A DNA stretch of 40,758 nucleotides from Halothiobacillus sp. Lineage in GTDB: Bacteria > Pseudomonadota > Gammaproteobacteria > Halothiobacillales > Halothiobacillaceae. Below, one piece after another: positions 17,251 through 26,487 of this stretch (positions are counted from its first letter, which is position 1; each line of letters starts with the position of its first letter). Made by a program: the position numbers and the translations under genes. The stretch is from positions 1-40,758 of the forward strand of contig JAGUXT010000010.1 of NCBI GenBank assembly GCA_020061705.1, in the 5' to 3' direction. The notes beneath the pieces were generated by a model. It ran no database searches. It had not been told where the DNA came from and worked only from the letters and a program-made list of their open reading frames with translations.

Positions 17251-18399
17251 TTAACTACGCAAATCATCCACGAACTTTTTCACGCGATCCAGCCATGAAT
17301 GTTCCTGTGGGCGGTGGTGATTGCCGCTCAGGGATTCTTCAAAGCGGCGTAGTAATTCCTTTTGCTCTTCGCTTAGTTTGACCGGGGTTTCGATGGTGAC
17401 CTTGCAAATCAAGTCGCCGGTGGCGCCACCACGCACGGGTGCCACGCCCTTGCCACGCAGGCGGAACAACTTGCCGCTTTGGGTTTCGTGCGGGATCTTC
17501 AGGCGCACGCTACCGCTCAGCGTTGGTACATCAACCTCACCGCCAAGTGCTGCAGTGGTGAAGCTTACCGGTACTTCGCAATACAGGTCGGCATCCTGAC
17601 GGGTAAAAATCGGATGCGCCTTGACATGTACCACGACGAACAAATCACCATGTGGTCCACCAAGCCCGCCGGGCTCGCCTTCACCGGAAAGACGAATGCG
17701 ATCCCCGGTATCCACACCCGCCGGGATTTTGACCGAGAGCGACTTTTGCGTTTTCACGCGGCCTTGACCGTGACAGACCGGGCAGGGGTCTTCGATGATT
17801 TCGCCGCGCCCCTGACAGGTGGGGCAGGTTTGTTGTACCGCAAAGATGCCTTGCTGAATGCGTACTGCACCCGCACCACCGCAGGTGGGGCAGGTTTTGG
17901 GTTTGCTGCCTCTTTTCGCACCCGTGCCATCGCACGCGGTACAGGGGTCGCTGGAGGGGATTTTGATGGTGACGGTGGTGCCGGACACCGCTTCTTCCAG
18001 GCTGATTTCGAGGTTGTATTGCAAGTCCGAGCCGCGATAGGCACGTGAACCGCCACGTCCACCCGCTTGGCCGCGAGCACCACCAAAAATATCGCCGAAC
18101 ACATCGCCAAAAATATCGGAGAATCCCGCGCCGCCATAACCACCCGCTGCGCCCGCACCGCCACCCATGCCTCCTTCAAACGCGGCATGGCCGAACTGGT
18201 CGTAGGCGGCGCGCTTTTGCGCGTCGGTCAAAATTTCATAGGCTTCCTTGGCTTCCTTGAATTTGGCCTCGGCATCCTTGTCGTCCGGGTTACGGTCAGG
18301 ATGGTATTTCATCGCCAAGCGGCGATAGGCTTTTTTCAGCTCGTCTTCACTGGCGTTTTTGCTTACACCAAGGATTTCGTAAAGGTCTTTCTTTGCCAT
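17251..18399 (-). CDS. dnaJ: Chaperone DnaJ (Hsp40)
   Basis: A 382-residue class A J-protein that brings unfolded clients to DnaK and stimulates its ATPase. The J-domain covers about 1-70 with HPD at 33-35 ([10 protein letters not shown]). A Gly/Phe-rich linker follows ([15 protein letters not shown]). The zinc domain has four repeats, [24 protein letters not shown] and CPVCHGQG. The C-terminal substrate domains end [13 protein letters not shown]. The frame extends 12 codons upstream, but ATG 18399 gives the standard start [11 protein letters not shown]; only a weak ribosome site precedes it. It lies 95 bp after dnaK with a palindromic repeat between, probably in the same transcription unit. 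Confidence 0.97.
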   Translation of the reverse strand: MAKKDLYEILGVSKNASEDELKKAYRRLAMKYHPDRNPDDKDAEAKFKEAKEAYEILTDAQKRAAYDQFGHAAFEGGMGGGAGAAGGYGGAGFSDIFGDVFGDIFGGARGQAGGRGGSRAYRGSDLQYNLEISLEEAVSGTTVTIKIPSSDPCTACDGTGAKRGSKPKTCPTCGGAGAVRIQQGIFAVQQTCPTCQGRGEIIEDPCPVCHGQGRVKTQKSLSVKIPAGVDTGDRIRLSGEGEPGGLGGPHGDLFVVVHVKAHPIFTRQDADLYCEVPVSFTTAALGGEVDVPTLSGSVRLKIPHETQSGKLFRLRGKGVAPVRGGATGDLICKVTIETPVKLSEEQKELLRRFEESLSGNHHRPQEHSWLDRVKKFVDDLRS

Positions 18400-18422
18400 G
18401 AGGTGTTCCGAACAAATATTGA

Positions 18423-18477
18423 AGCCACAGAGCACGCAGAGTTAGGTTTTACCCGCTCCGCGCGCTCTGTGGCTAAA
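18423..18477. repeat. GCCACAG palindromic repeat, copy 2 (dnaK-dnaJ gap)
   Basis: AGCCACAGAG (18423-18432) and CTCTGTGGCT (18465-18474) are perfect 10-bp arms, followed by AAAGG. The element fills most of the dnaK-dnaJ gap and would form a stem-loop in the mRNA, which could lower dnaJ relative to dnaK. Confidence 0.8.
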
Positions 18478-18494
18478 GGTATAAAAGCCGTGAC

Positions 18495-20411
18495 TTACTT
18501 GTCTTTCACTTCTTCAAACTCGGCATCGACCACATCGTCGTCGCCTTTGTTTGCGCCTGCACCAGCCTGCGCACCGCCCTCGCTCTGTGCCGCTTGAGCG
18601 TAGGCTTTTTGCGCGATTTCGCCAGAGATTTTCGCCAGGGCTTCGGTTTTGGCTTCAATCGCGTCCTTGTCGTCACCCTTGATGGCTTCCTTCAGGTCGG
18701 CAATCGCTGCTTCGGCGGCCTGCTTCTCGTTGACATCCACCTTGCCGTCCAGATCCTTGAGTGACTTTTCAGTGGCGTGAATCATGCCGTCGGCCTGATT
18801 GCGCGCATCAATCAGCAGACGCATTTTGTGGTCTTCTTCCTTGTGCGCCTCGGCATCGTCCACCATGCGCTGGATTTCGGCTTCGCTCAGGCCGCTGGAG
18901 GCGGTGATGCGAATGGATTGTTCCTTGTTGGTAGCCTTGTCCTTGGCGGACACATGCAGAATACCGTTGGCATCGATGTCAAAGGACACTTCGATTTGCG
19001 GCATGCCGCGTGGAGCGGGCGGGATGTCATTCAGGTCAAAGCGCCCGAGCGACTTGTTGCCGCTGGCCATTTCGCGCTCGCCTTGCAGCACATGCACGGT
19101 GACGGCGGTCTGGTTGTCGTCGGCGGTGGAGAAAGTCTGGCTGGCCTTGGTCGGAATGGTGGTGTTCTTTTCGATCAGCTTGGTCATCACGCCGCCCATG
19201 GTTTCGATGCCCAGGGAGAGCGGGGTCACGTCGAGCAACAGCACATCCTTGCGCTCGCCACTCAGTACCGCGCCTTGAATCGCCGCGCCTACGGCCACGG
19301 CTTCGTCCGGGTTCACGTCCTTGCGTGGCTCTTTGCCGAAGAAGGCTTTCACCGCCTCGCGTACTTTGGGCATACGGGTTTGACCACCCACCAGGATCAC
19401 TTCGTCGATTTGCGCGGTGGTCACACCCGCATCCTTCAACGCAATGCGGCACGGCTCAATGGTGCGGGTAATGAAATCATCCACCAGAGCTTCAAGCTTG
19501 GCACGGGTGATCTTGATGTTCATGTGCTTCGGGCCTGTGGCATCGGCAGTCACATACGGCAGATTCACATCAGTCTGCTCGGTGGATGACAGCTCGATTT
19601 TGGCCTTTTCGGCGGCTTCTTTCACGCGCTGCATGGCGAGCGGATCCTTGCGCAAATCCACGCCTTGTTCGCTTTTGAACTCATCCACGAGGAAGTCGAT
19701 CAAGCGATTGTCGAAGTCTTCGCCGCCGAGGAAGGTGTCACCGTTGGTGGACAGCACTTCAAACTGCTTTTCACCGTCGATGTCGGCGATTTCGATGATG
19801 GAGACGTCAAACGTACCACCGCCCAAATCGTACACGGCGATTTTCATATCCTTGGACTGAACTTTGTCCAGGCCATACGCCAAGGCCGCTGCGGTGGGTT
19901 CGTTAATGATGCGCTTGACATCCAGGCCGGCAATGCGACCGGCATCCTTGGTGGCCTGACGCTGGCTGTCGTTGAAGTAAGCGGGCACAGTGATGACCGC
20001 TTCGGTGATTTCTTCGCCCAGATAGGCTTCGACATCCTTTTTGATTTTCATCAGCACACGCGCAGACACTTCCGGCGGTGCCATCTTCTTGCCCACGGCT
20101 TCCACCCAGGCATCGCCGTTGTCGGCCTTGAGAATGGTGAACGGCATCAACTTGATGTCTTTTTGTACGGCATCTTCCTGGAAGCGGCGGCCGATCAGGC
20201 GCTTGACCGCGTACAGGGTATTGGTTGGGTTGGTGACTGCCTGGCGCTTGGCAGGTTGACCCACGATGACCTCGCCGTCCTTGGTAAACGCCACTACAGA
20301 CGGCGTAGTGCGTGCGCCTTCGCTGTTTTCGATGACCTTGGGCTGGCCGCCTTCAAGAATAGCGACGCAGGAGTTGGTGGTGCCGAGGTCAATACCGATA
20401 ATTTTAGCCAT
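18495..20411 (-). CDS. dnaK: Chaperone DnaK (Hsp70)
   Basis: A 638-residue ATP-dependent chaperone. The nucleotide-binding domain shows [14 protein letters not shown] at the start, [12 protein letters not shown] and [16 protein letters not shown]. The linker [15 protein letters not shown] leads into the substrate-binding domain with [20 protein letters not shown] Gln/Ala/Gly-rich lid ends in [15 protein letters not shown], the usual EEVKDK-type tail. Length equals the E. coli protein. GGAG lies 9 nt before ATG 20411; the frame runs 13 codons further up without support. The 257-bp gap from grpE is unusually long and structured. Confidence 0.98.
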   Translation of the reverse strand: MAKIIGIDLGTTNSCVAILEGGQPKVIENSEGARTTPSVVAFTKDGEVIVGQPAKRQAVTNPTNTLYAVKRLIGRRFQEDAVQKDIKLMPFTILKADNGDAWVEAVGKKMAPPEVSARVLMKIKKDVEAYLGEEITEAVITVPAYFNDSQRQATKDAGRIAGLDVKRIINEPTAAALAYGLDKVQSKDMKIAVYDLGGGTFDVSIIEIADIDGEKQFEVLSTNGDTFLGGEDFDNRLIDFLVDEFKSEQGVDLRKDPLAMQRVKEAAEKAKIELSSTEQTDVNLPYVTADATGPKHMNIKITRAKLEALVDDFITRTIEPCRIALKDAGVTTAQIDEVILVGGQTRMPKVREAVKAFFGKEPRKDVNPDEAVAVGAAIQGAVLSGERKDVLLLDVTPLSLGIETMGGVMTKLIEKNTTIPTKASQTFSTADDNQTAVTVHVLQGEREMASGNKSLGRFDLNDIPPAPRGMPQIEVSFDIDANGILHVSAKDKATNKEQSIRITASSGLSEAEIQRMVDDAEAHKEEDHKMRLLIDARNQADGMIHATEKSLKDLDGKVDVNEKQAAEAAIADLKEAIKGDDKDAIEAKTEALAKISGEIAQKAYAQAAQSEGGAQAGAGANKGDDDVVDAEFEEVKDK

Positions 20412-20500
20412 GGGAAATGCTCCGAAATGAGTTGAGTGTGTTTGTTGCAACTAATGTTGTTGGCAAATGCGCCCATTTCAAGGCGCACGGAATGGTATTT

Positions 20501-20663
20501 ATGAAAGCTCTGAATTTAATCAGAGCTTTCATTCCGGGGCATGGATGCCCCGTCGCATCAATGACATTAGTCATCGAAATGCAGTCATCGAAATGCGCGA
20601 GATAGTCCGGGCGTGTACCGGGCTGATCGAGTCTGAATGAATCCATGGAAGGATTCATTCAGA
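20501..20663. promoter_or_regulatory. Structured grpE-dnaK intergenic region
   Basis: Three inverted repeats lie within about 160 bp. 20501-20513 / 20520-20532 have 13-bp arms (ATGAAAGCTCTGA) and a 6-nt loop. 20535-20542 / 20545-20552 have 8-bp arms (CGGGGCAT) and a 2-nt centre. 20632-20644 / 20651-20663 have 13-bp arms (TCTGAATGAATCC) and a 6-nt loop. A 14-bp word (AGTCATCGAAATGC) is repeated in tandem at 20569-20596. On the minus strand CTTGAAA (20476-20482) resembles a sigma-32 -35 element, though a good -10 is not obvious. The region may carry a second dnaK promoter, an attenuator or a structured leader. Confidence 0.6.
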
Positions 20664-20668
20664 ATTTT

Positions 20669-21256
20669 TTATTGTGAAACAATCACCAGTGCCGGGCGCA
20701 AAATGCGCTCGTTGAGTTGGTAGCCCTTTTGTAGCACTTGCAGCACGGTGTTGGCTTCGCCTTCGCCTGGAACCATGGAGATCGCCTGGTGCAGGTCGGG
20801 GTTGAATGTCTGCCCCTGCGGGTCGATGGCTTTCACGCCAAAGCGCTCAAGGGTTTGGAAAAATTGGTTGTACATGATCTCGGTGCCTTTTTGCAGCGGC
20901 TCGACTTCGCTGGCATCCATGCAGGCTTTGAGGCCAAGGTCAAGGCTGTCGGCCACGCCGAGAAGGGAGTCTACAAAGCGTTCGAGTGCGTATTTGCGTG
21001 CATTGTCGATATCACGCTCCGTGCGCTTGCGCAGGTTGTCCATTTCGGCGCGCAGGCGCAGCACTTCGTCCCAGTGCTCGTCAGCCTTGCTGCGGGCATC
21101 TTCGAGCAACATATGAACCGTTGGCTCGGCATCGCTAGCTGCTGCGGTGTCTGGTGCGGTCGTCGTGTTGGCGGTTGTTTCTGTCGTACTTGTCTGGCTG
21201 CCTTGATCCATCGCGTCGTTGTCGGGAGTGGTCGCTGTGTTGTTTTGGGTCATCAT
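20669..21256 (-). CDS. grpE: Nucleotide exchange factor GrpE
   Basis: A 195-residue co-chaperone that releases ADP from DnaK. The first ~60 residues are a disordered Thr/Asp/Ala-rich stretch. A long helix follows (LLEDARSKADEHWDEVLRLR, AEMDNLRKRTERDIDNARKY), then the beta domain with GVKAIDPQGQTFNPDLHQAI. YQLNERILRPALVIVSQ near the end is the GrpE signature. GGAG (21261-21264) is 4 nt from ATG 21256 and 7 nt from the next codon, ATG 21253; either may be used. It lies between hrcA and dnaK, 58 bp after hrcA. Confidence 0.97.
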   Translation of the reverse strand: MMTQNNTATTPDNDAMDQGSQTSTTETTANTTTAPDTAAASDAEPTVHMLLEDARSKADEHWDEVLRLRAEMDNLRKRTERDIDNARKYALERFVDSLLGVADSLDLGLKACMDASEVEPLQKGTEIMYNQFFQTLERFGVKAIDPQGQTFNPDLHQAISMVPGEGEANTVLQVLQKGYQLNERILRPALVIVSQ

Positions 21257-21314
21257 GCTTCTCCAAAAGTGTATGGCCGGGATGTGTGGCGGAATGCGCT
21301 GTAAAAATTCGGTT

Positions 21315-22394
21315 TTAAACTGCGGGCGGGTTGGATGGATTCAAGGCCATGCCTAGCAGGCGTGCTGTGATGTCCACGCGTGGGATGATCTGGTCGTAGG
21401 GCATGCGCGTTGGGCCGATGATGCCCAGATAGCCAATGATGCGCCCCTCTTCCTGCCCGCCTTCACGGTATGGAGTGGTTATGAGGCTGCATTCCTGCAG
21501 CGGCGCATAGCCGGATTCACTGCCAATAAAGATTTGCACACCGTCAGCACGTTGACTGTGCTCGAAAAAATGCAGAAGTTCACGTTTGCTTTCAAAAGCG
21601 GCAAACAGGCTTTTCATGCGGCTGCGGTTGCTGATTTCGTCCAGTGCAATGAGGTTTGACTGTCCGCTGATCACCAGGTCTGGTGCGGGAGGGGTGTTGC
21701 TCAAGGTTTGCTCTGTCAGGCGGATGGCATCGTGCATCAGGCTGTTGAGGTCACTGCGCAGGCTATCCATTTCACATAGCAAATGTTCACGTATACGGCC
21801 TGGATCGTGACCAACCAGGCGTTCGGTCAATTGGGCGGCAAGTTGATGCAATTCTTGTGCGCTGTACTGGCGAGTGACAGGCAGAATGCGGTTTTGTACT
21901 TCGCCATCGCTCATCACCAAAATGGCCAGCACCTGTTGGGCGGAGAGAGGGATAAACTCAATTTGCAGCAGGCGGGCTTGTTCACGCTTGGGCAAGGTGA
22001 CCAGGCCGGTGAAGCCAGTGAGTTGCGAAAGCATTTGCGAGGCCGTGGCAACGAGGTTTTGGCGCGAGCCTTGCGATTGGTGTAATTCGTTGTGCAGGCG
22101 CTGCAGCTCGGTAGCCTCAATGGGGCGCATGGTCAAAAGCTGGTTGATGAACAGGCGATAGCCCTGGATCGTTGGTACACGCCCGGCGGAGGTGTGCGGT
22201 GCGTGAATCAGCCCCAAATCTTCGAGATCAGCCATGACATTGCGCACACTGGCGGCACTTAGGCTTAGTGCTGAGCTATGAGCCAGACTTTCGGCAAGGG
22301 TGCGTGAGCCGATCGGCACGCCTTCGTCGATGTAACGCTCGACCAGAGCCTTTAGCAGGTGTTGCGAACGTTCGTTAAGGATAGGCAGGCTCAT
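21315..22394 (-). CDS. hrcA: Heat-inducible transcription repressor HrcA
   Basis: A 359-residue repressor that binds CIRCE inverted repeats with help from GroEL. The N-terminal winged helix (LNERSQHLLKALVERYIDEG, VPIGSRTLAE, LSAASVRNVMADLEDLGLIH, SAGRVPTIQGYRLFINQLL) is complete. The GAF-like core ends with VQIFIGSES, EGRIIGYLGIIGPTRMPYDQ and the C-terminal VDITARLLGMALN. Its ATG overlaps the glgA stop by 4 bp (ATGA at 22391-22394), so it appears to be translated by coupling from the glycogen synthase message. I saw no CIRCE element (TTAGCACTC-N9-GAGTGCTAA) near hrcA, grpE or dnaK by eye, so its target may be elsewhere, such as groESL. Confidence 0.96.
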   Translation of the reverse strand: MSLPILNERSQHLLKALVERYIDEGVPIGSRTLAESLAHSSALSLSAASVRNVMADLEDLGLIHAPHTSAGRVPTIQGYRLFINQLLTMRPIEATELQRLHNELHQSQGSRQNLVATASQMLSQLTGFTGLVTLPKREQARLLQIEFIPLSAQQVLAILVMSDGEVQNRILPVTRQYSAQELHQLAAQLTERLVGHDPGRIREHLLCEMDSLRSDLNSLMHDAIRLTEQTLSNTPPAPDLVISGQSNLIALDEISNRSRMKSLFAAFESKRELLHFFEHSQRADGVQIFIGSESGYAPLQECSLITTPYREGGQEEGRIIGYLGIIGPTRMPYDQIIPRVDITARLLGMALNPSNPPAV

Positions 22395-23938
22395 GCTTTG
22401 CTGGCGGCGTGTGATCGGGTTGGTTTAGAAGATGGGAGTTTGACTTCCGGGATGGGTGCGATTGGGGTCGTGGTCGCAGCACTTGAGTCAGAAGGCTTTT
22501 GGGTAAGTTCTTGATAAAGTTCAAGATAGCGTTGTGCGCTGGCAGTCCAGCCAAAGTCTTGCGCCATACCGTGGGTTTGCAGGATTGCCCACACTTTCGG
22601 TTGCTGGAAAAACTCCAGGGCACGACTCACGCCCCAAAGAATGGCGGGAACGTCGAGGTTGCGCATCACAAAGCCGTTGGCGCTGCCATTGGCCAGCGTG
22701 GCTTCGTAAGTGTCAATCACGGTGTCGTTCAGTCCGCCGACCCCATGCACTATCGGCGGCGTGCCATAGCGCAGGCTGTAAAGCTGGTTCAGTCCACATG
22801 GTTCGAAACGCGATGGCATAAGAAATACATCACTGCCAGCTTCGATGCGGTGTGCAAGACCCTCGTTGTAGCCCAGGCGCACGCTGACACGACCGGGATG
22901 GCGTAGCATCAGCGCCTGGAACGCGGCTTCCAGTGTGGCATCGCCGCCGCCTAGCATGGCGAGTTGTACCGGGCGCTGCATGATTTGCTCGGCAGCGGCC
23001 AGTACCACGTCCAAACCTTTTTGCTCGGTCATGCGACCCACCATGCCGATGAGCATGGCTTCGGCATCCATGTCCAGACCCATTTCGCGCTGCAAGGCCA
23101 CTTTATTGAGCGCCTTGTTTTCCAGGCTGTTGAGCGTATAGGCGGCGGCAAGATGAGCATCTGCTGCTGGATTCCACTCGTCCATGTCGATGCCGTTAAT
23201 CATGCCGAGCACATCGGCTTGGCGCTGGCGCAACATGCCGTCCAGCCCCTGCCCAAAGGCGGGGGTTTGAATTTCACGCGCATAGCTTGGGCTGACGGTG
23301 GCAATTTTGCGCGCGGCATTCAGGCCGGCCTTGAGGCAATTCATTTCGCCCCAGTGTTCGAGAGCATCCGGTCGCCATAGACGTGCAGGCAGGCCAAGTT
23401 GCTCAAAGGTGGCGCGATCAAACACACCTTGATAGGCCAGGTTGTGGATGGTGATGAGGCTGGGCGGCGCCTGCGGATTATCGCGCAACAGCGAAAGCAG
23501 AATGCCGGTCTGCCAGTCGTTGCCATGCACGATGTCAGGCTGCCAATCGAGCATGGCCTGATCGAGCGCCAGCATTTCGCAAGCGCGGCTGAACAGGGTG
23601 AAGCGTTCGGCATTATCCGGCCACGCGTGGCCGGTGGTGTCGTTGTAGGGGTTGCCTGTGCGGGTGCTGAAACTTGGGTGTTCAATTAAGAACAGCGGTA
23701 CACGACTGCCTGGCATTTGGCTGCGCAACAGGCGGGCGCTGCCAAAAATCCCGAGGTTGAGTTCGCTCACAACCTGCCATGCCTTGAGGCGGCTGAGGGT
23801 GTCGGCGTACGCCGGCATCACCAGGCGAATGTCCACGCCGAGTTCAAACAAGGCATGCGGCAGGCTGGCAGATACGTCCGCCAGTCCGCCGGTTTTCATC
23901 AGTGGATGGATTTCAGAGGTTGCAAACAGAACGCGCAT
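22391..23938 (-). CDS. glgA: Glycogen synthase (ADP-glucose, GT5)
   Basis: A 515-residue retaining glucosyltransferase that extends alpha-1,4-glucan from ADP-glucose. The N-terminal MRVLFATSEIHPLMKTGGLADVSASLP contains the KTGGLADV ADP-glucose motif. HGNDWQTGILLSLLR, TIHNLAYQGVFD, TVSPSYAREIQTP and IDMDEWNPAADAHL are typical. The catalytic block near the C-terminus is FLMPSRFEPCGLNQLYSLRYGTPP with the Glu pair intact. The last ~35 residues (from TQKPSDSSAATTTPIAPIPE) form a Ser/Pro/Ala-rich tail not needed for the fold. AGGAA lies 7 nt before ATG 23938. It is preceded by glgB on the same strand, with a palindromic repeat in the gap, and overlaps hrcA downstream. Confidence 0.97.
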   Translation of the reverse strand: MRVLFATSEIHPLMKTGGLADVSASLPHALFELGVDIRLVMPAYADTLSRLKAWQVVSELNLGIFGSARLLRSQMPGSRVPLFLIEHPSFSTRTGNPYNDTTGHAWPDNAERFTLFSRACEMLALDQAMLDWQPDIVHGNDWQTGILLSLLRDNPQAPPSLITIHNLAYQGVFDRATFEQLGLPARLWRPDALEHWGEMNCLKAGLNAARKIATVSPSYAREIQTPAFGQGLDGMLRQRQADVLGMINGIDMDEWNPAADAHLAAAYTLNSLENKALNKVALQREMGLDMDAEAMLIGMVGRMTEQKGLDVVLAAAEQIMQRPVQLAMLGGGDATLEAAFQALMLRHPGRVSVRLGYNEGLAHRIEAGSDVFLMPSRFEPCGLNQLYSLRYGTPPIVHGVGGLNDTVIDTYEATLANGSANGFVMRNLDVPAILWGVSRALEFFQQPKVWAILQTHGMAQDFGWTASAQRYLELYQELTQKPSDSSAATTTPIAPIPEVKLPSSKPTRSHAASKA

Positions 23939-23971
23939 GGGGAGTTTCCTGGGAGGCGTGAATTTACTTTT

Positions 23972-24044
23972 GCCACGGAGGACACAGAGGACAAAGAGTT
24001 AGAAAGTCCATCACAAAAACGTCTCCATGCTCTCTGTGGCTAAA
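23972..24044. repeat. GCCACAG palindromic repeat, copy 3 (glgB-glgA gap)
   Basis: GCCACGGAGGACACAGAGG (23972-23990) faces CTCTGTGGCTAAA (24032-24044). The left side holds repeats of GGACACAGAGGACA. Outer arms pair with one mismatch. It lies between glgB and glgA. Confidence 0.75.
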
Positions 24045-24060
24045 TCCGCTTTCCGTGTAT

Positions 24061-26232
24061 TTAATCAACACGCTGCAAATACAGTGCTCCAAGTGGTGGC
24101 AGGGTGAGCACAATCGACTGCTCCATGCCCATCCACGGCACATTTTCCGACTGGGCTTCGATCAAGCCGACATTGCTGCCGCCATAGACTTCGGCATCGG
24201 AATTGAGCAGCACGCGGTAGCGTCCTTCTTGCGGCACGCCGAGGCGGTAGCCGTCGCGTACGACTGGGGTGAAATTGAGAGCCACGATAACGCTGTCTTC
24301 GCCGTTTTGACGGATGTAGCTGAGAATCGAGCGGCTGGCGTCGGTGCAGTCCAGCCAGTGGAAACCGTCCCAATCGAAGTCGCGGGCGTGCAGGGCATTT
24401 TCGCCGACATACAGGCTGTTCAAGTCTCCCACGAGACGTAACATCCCGGCGTGCAAGGGGAATTGCGTCACCCACCATTCGAGTTGGCCAGAGAATTTCC
24501 ACTCAGAAACCTGACCGAATTCTCCACCCATGAACAGGAGCTTCTTGCCGGGGTAGCTCCACATCATGGCGTAGAGCAGGCGCAGATTAGCGAAGCGTTG
24601 CCACTCGTCGCCGGGCATTTTGCCGAGCATCGAACCTTTGCCATGCACTACTTCGTCGTGCGAGAACGGCAGGACAAAGTTCTCGGTAAAGGCATAAAGC
24701 AGGCCAAACGTGAGTTGATTGTGCTGATATTGGCGGTGAATCGGTTCATTTTTCATGTAGCTGAGCGTGTCGTGCATCCAGCCCATGTTCCATTTCATGG
24801 TGAAACCCAGACCGCCATGATCGGTCGGGCGGGTCACGCCTGGCCATGCGGTGGATTCTTCGGCAATCACGCTGGCACCGGGGAACTGGTCATGCACCAC
24901 GCAGTTGAGTTCGCGCAGGAAATCAATCGCGCCGATGTTTTCCTTGCCGCCGTATTGATTGGGGAGCCAGTCATGTGGGTCGCGCGAATAATCGAGGTAC
25001 AACATGGAGGCCACGGCATCGACGCGCAGACCGTCGAGGTGGTATTCCTCCAGCCAGTTCACGGCGGATGCGAGCAGGAAATTGCGCACTTCGTTGCGGT
25101 CATAGTTGAAAATCAGTGTGCCCCAGTCGCGGTGCTCGCCTCGGCGCGGATCTTCGTGTTCGTACAGGGCACTGCCATCAAAGCGGGCAATGGCCCAATC
25201 GTCTTTGGGAAAGTGGCCGGGCGCCCAGTCGAGGATGATGCCGAAGTTGTTTTGGTGGCAATAATCAACGAAGTAGCGGAAGTCGTCCGGCGTGCCGTGG
25301 CGGGCGGTGGGTGCAAAATAACCGGTGGTTTGATAGCCCCAGGAATCGTCGAGCGGATGCTCGGTAATGGGCAAAAGTTCGATATGGGTGAAGCCGAGTG
25401 GCTTGAGATAATCCACCAACTGATGTGCGAGTTCGTGGTAATTGAGGAAGCTGTTGCCCTCCTCGCGCCGCCATGAACCAAGGTGCAATTCGTAGATTGA
25501 CATCGGGCGGTTGATCCAGCCTTCGCCACCGCGTTGTTGCATCCACGCGCCGTCGTTCCAGTCGTGGTGTGTGTTGGCGGCAATCATCGCAGCCGTACCG
25601 GGGCGGGATTCAAACTGCGCCGCATAGGGGTCGATTTTGACCAAAATCGCGCCGCTATCGCGGTTGCGGATTTCAAATTTGTACAAATCACCTAGGCACA
25701 GGCCGGGGATGAAAAGCTCCCACACGCCACTTGAGCCGCGCACGCGCATCATGTGGCGGCGGCCATCCCACTGGTTGAAGTTGCCGACTACGCTGACGCG
25801 CTCGGCGCTCGGTGCCCAAACCGCAAAACGCACACCATCAATATCGTCGACGCGTTGCGCATGCGCACCCAACATGCGATAGGCATACCAATGGCTGCCT
25901 TCACCAAACAGGTGCAGGTCAAGTTCACCAAGCAGGGGCTGGAAGGTGTAGGGGTCAATAATGCTGAATTCATGCCCGTCTTCGCCAGTGCAGACCAAGC
26001 TGTAATGCGCCGGGATGGTGTTTGCCTCGGCTTCGATCTGCCAAAGGCCACGAGGGTCAACCTGGGTCAAAGCCATGTTGTTGTGTGCAAAACGCACGGC
26101 GCGCATGGCTGGCAAAAATGCACGAGCCACGACGCGACCACCCTCAACGGGGTGACGACCCAGCAGGCTGAACGGGTCGTGGTGGCAGCCTGCAAACAGG
26201 CGTTCAAGTGACGGATCAATAGCTTGGAGCAT
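24061..26232 (-). CDS. glgB: 1,4-alpha-glucan branching enzyme (GH13)
   Basis: A 723-residue enzyme that cuts an alpha-1,4 chain and rejoins it as an alpha-1,6 branch. Two N-terminal beta domains are present: residues ~10-100 ([20 protein letters not shown]) and a CBM48 at ~115-210 ([20 protein letters not shown]). In the catalytic barrel the nucleophile Asp lies in [19 protein letters not shown], the acid/base Glu in [15 protein letters not shown], and the third acid in [15 protein letters not shown]. The C-terminal beta domain ends [16 protein letters not shown]. Length matches E. coli GlgB (728). AGGAAG lies 7 nt before ATG 26232. It is the first gene of the leftward glg-hsp run and is divergent from glgC across a 255-bp gap that must hold both promoters. 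I could not assign them confidently. Confidence 0.97.
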   Translation of the reverse strand: MLQAIDPSLERLFAGCHHDPFSLLGRHPVEGGRVVARAFLPAMRAVRFAHNNMALTQVDPRGLWQIEAEANTIPAHYSLVCTGEDGHEFSIIDPYTFQPLLGELDLHLFGEGSHWYAYRMLGAHAQRVDDIDGVRFAVWAPSAERVSVVGNFNQWDGRRHMMRVRGSSGVWELFIPGLCLGDLYKFEIRNRDSGAILVKIDPYAAQFESRPGTAAMIAANTHHDWNDGAWMQQRGGEGWINRPMSIYELHLGSWRREEGNSFLNYHELAHQLVDYLKPLGFTHIELLPITEHPLDDSWGYQTTGYFAPTARHGTPDDFRYFVDYCHQNNFGIILDWAPGHFPKDDWAIARFDGSALYEHEDPRRGEHRDWGTLIFNYDRNEVRNFLLASAVNWLEEYHLDGLRVDAVASMLYLDYSRDPHDWLPNQYGGKENIGAIDFLRELNCVVHDQFPGASVIAEESTAWPGVTRPTDHGGLGFTMKWNMGWMHDTLSYMKNEPIHRQYQHNQLTFGLLYAFTENFVLPFSHDEVVHGKGSMLGKMPGDEWQRFANLRLLYAMMWSYPGKKLLFMGGEFGQVSEWKFSGQLEWWVTQFPLHAGMLRLVGDLNSLYVGENALHARDFDWDGFHWLDCTDASRSILSYIRQNGEDSVIVALNFTPVVRDGYRLGVPQEGRYRVLLNSDAEVYGGSNVGLIEAQSENVPWMGMEQSIVLTLPPLGALYLQRVD

Positions 26233-26487
26233 GGCATGTCTTCCTGCTTGTGCGCCGGCGTGCGCGCTGAAAATAATAGAACTTTCGCAAAAACGCCCCA
26301 GCTGCGCTCAAGCACCTCGCCTTGCTGGAACACTTTTGCGTAAGCCCCGAATAATACGAATCACGACTGAATTAGGCCATTCAAATCGGCATTTTACAAA
26401 TACGCTTTTTTGCAGTGGTTTTTTAACACTCTTCGGGCATAGTATAAGCCCAAGAACCGATTCAAACCTGTGTGAGGACACGCCGTC

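Noticed and set aside
22250-22285. CIRCE-like GGCTTAGTGCTGAGC
   Set aside because: It lies inside hrcA coding sequence, lacks the 9-nt spaced TTAGCACTC/GAGTGCTAA arms and is explained by Leu/Ser/Ala codons.
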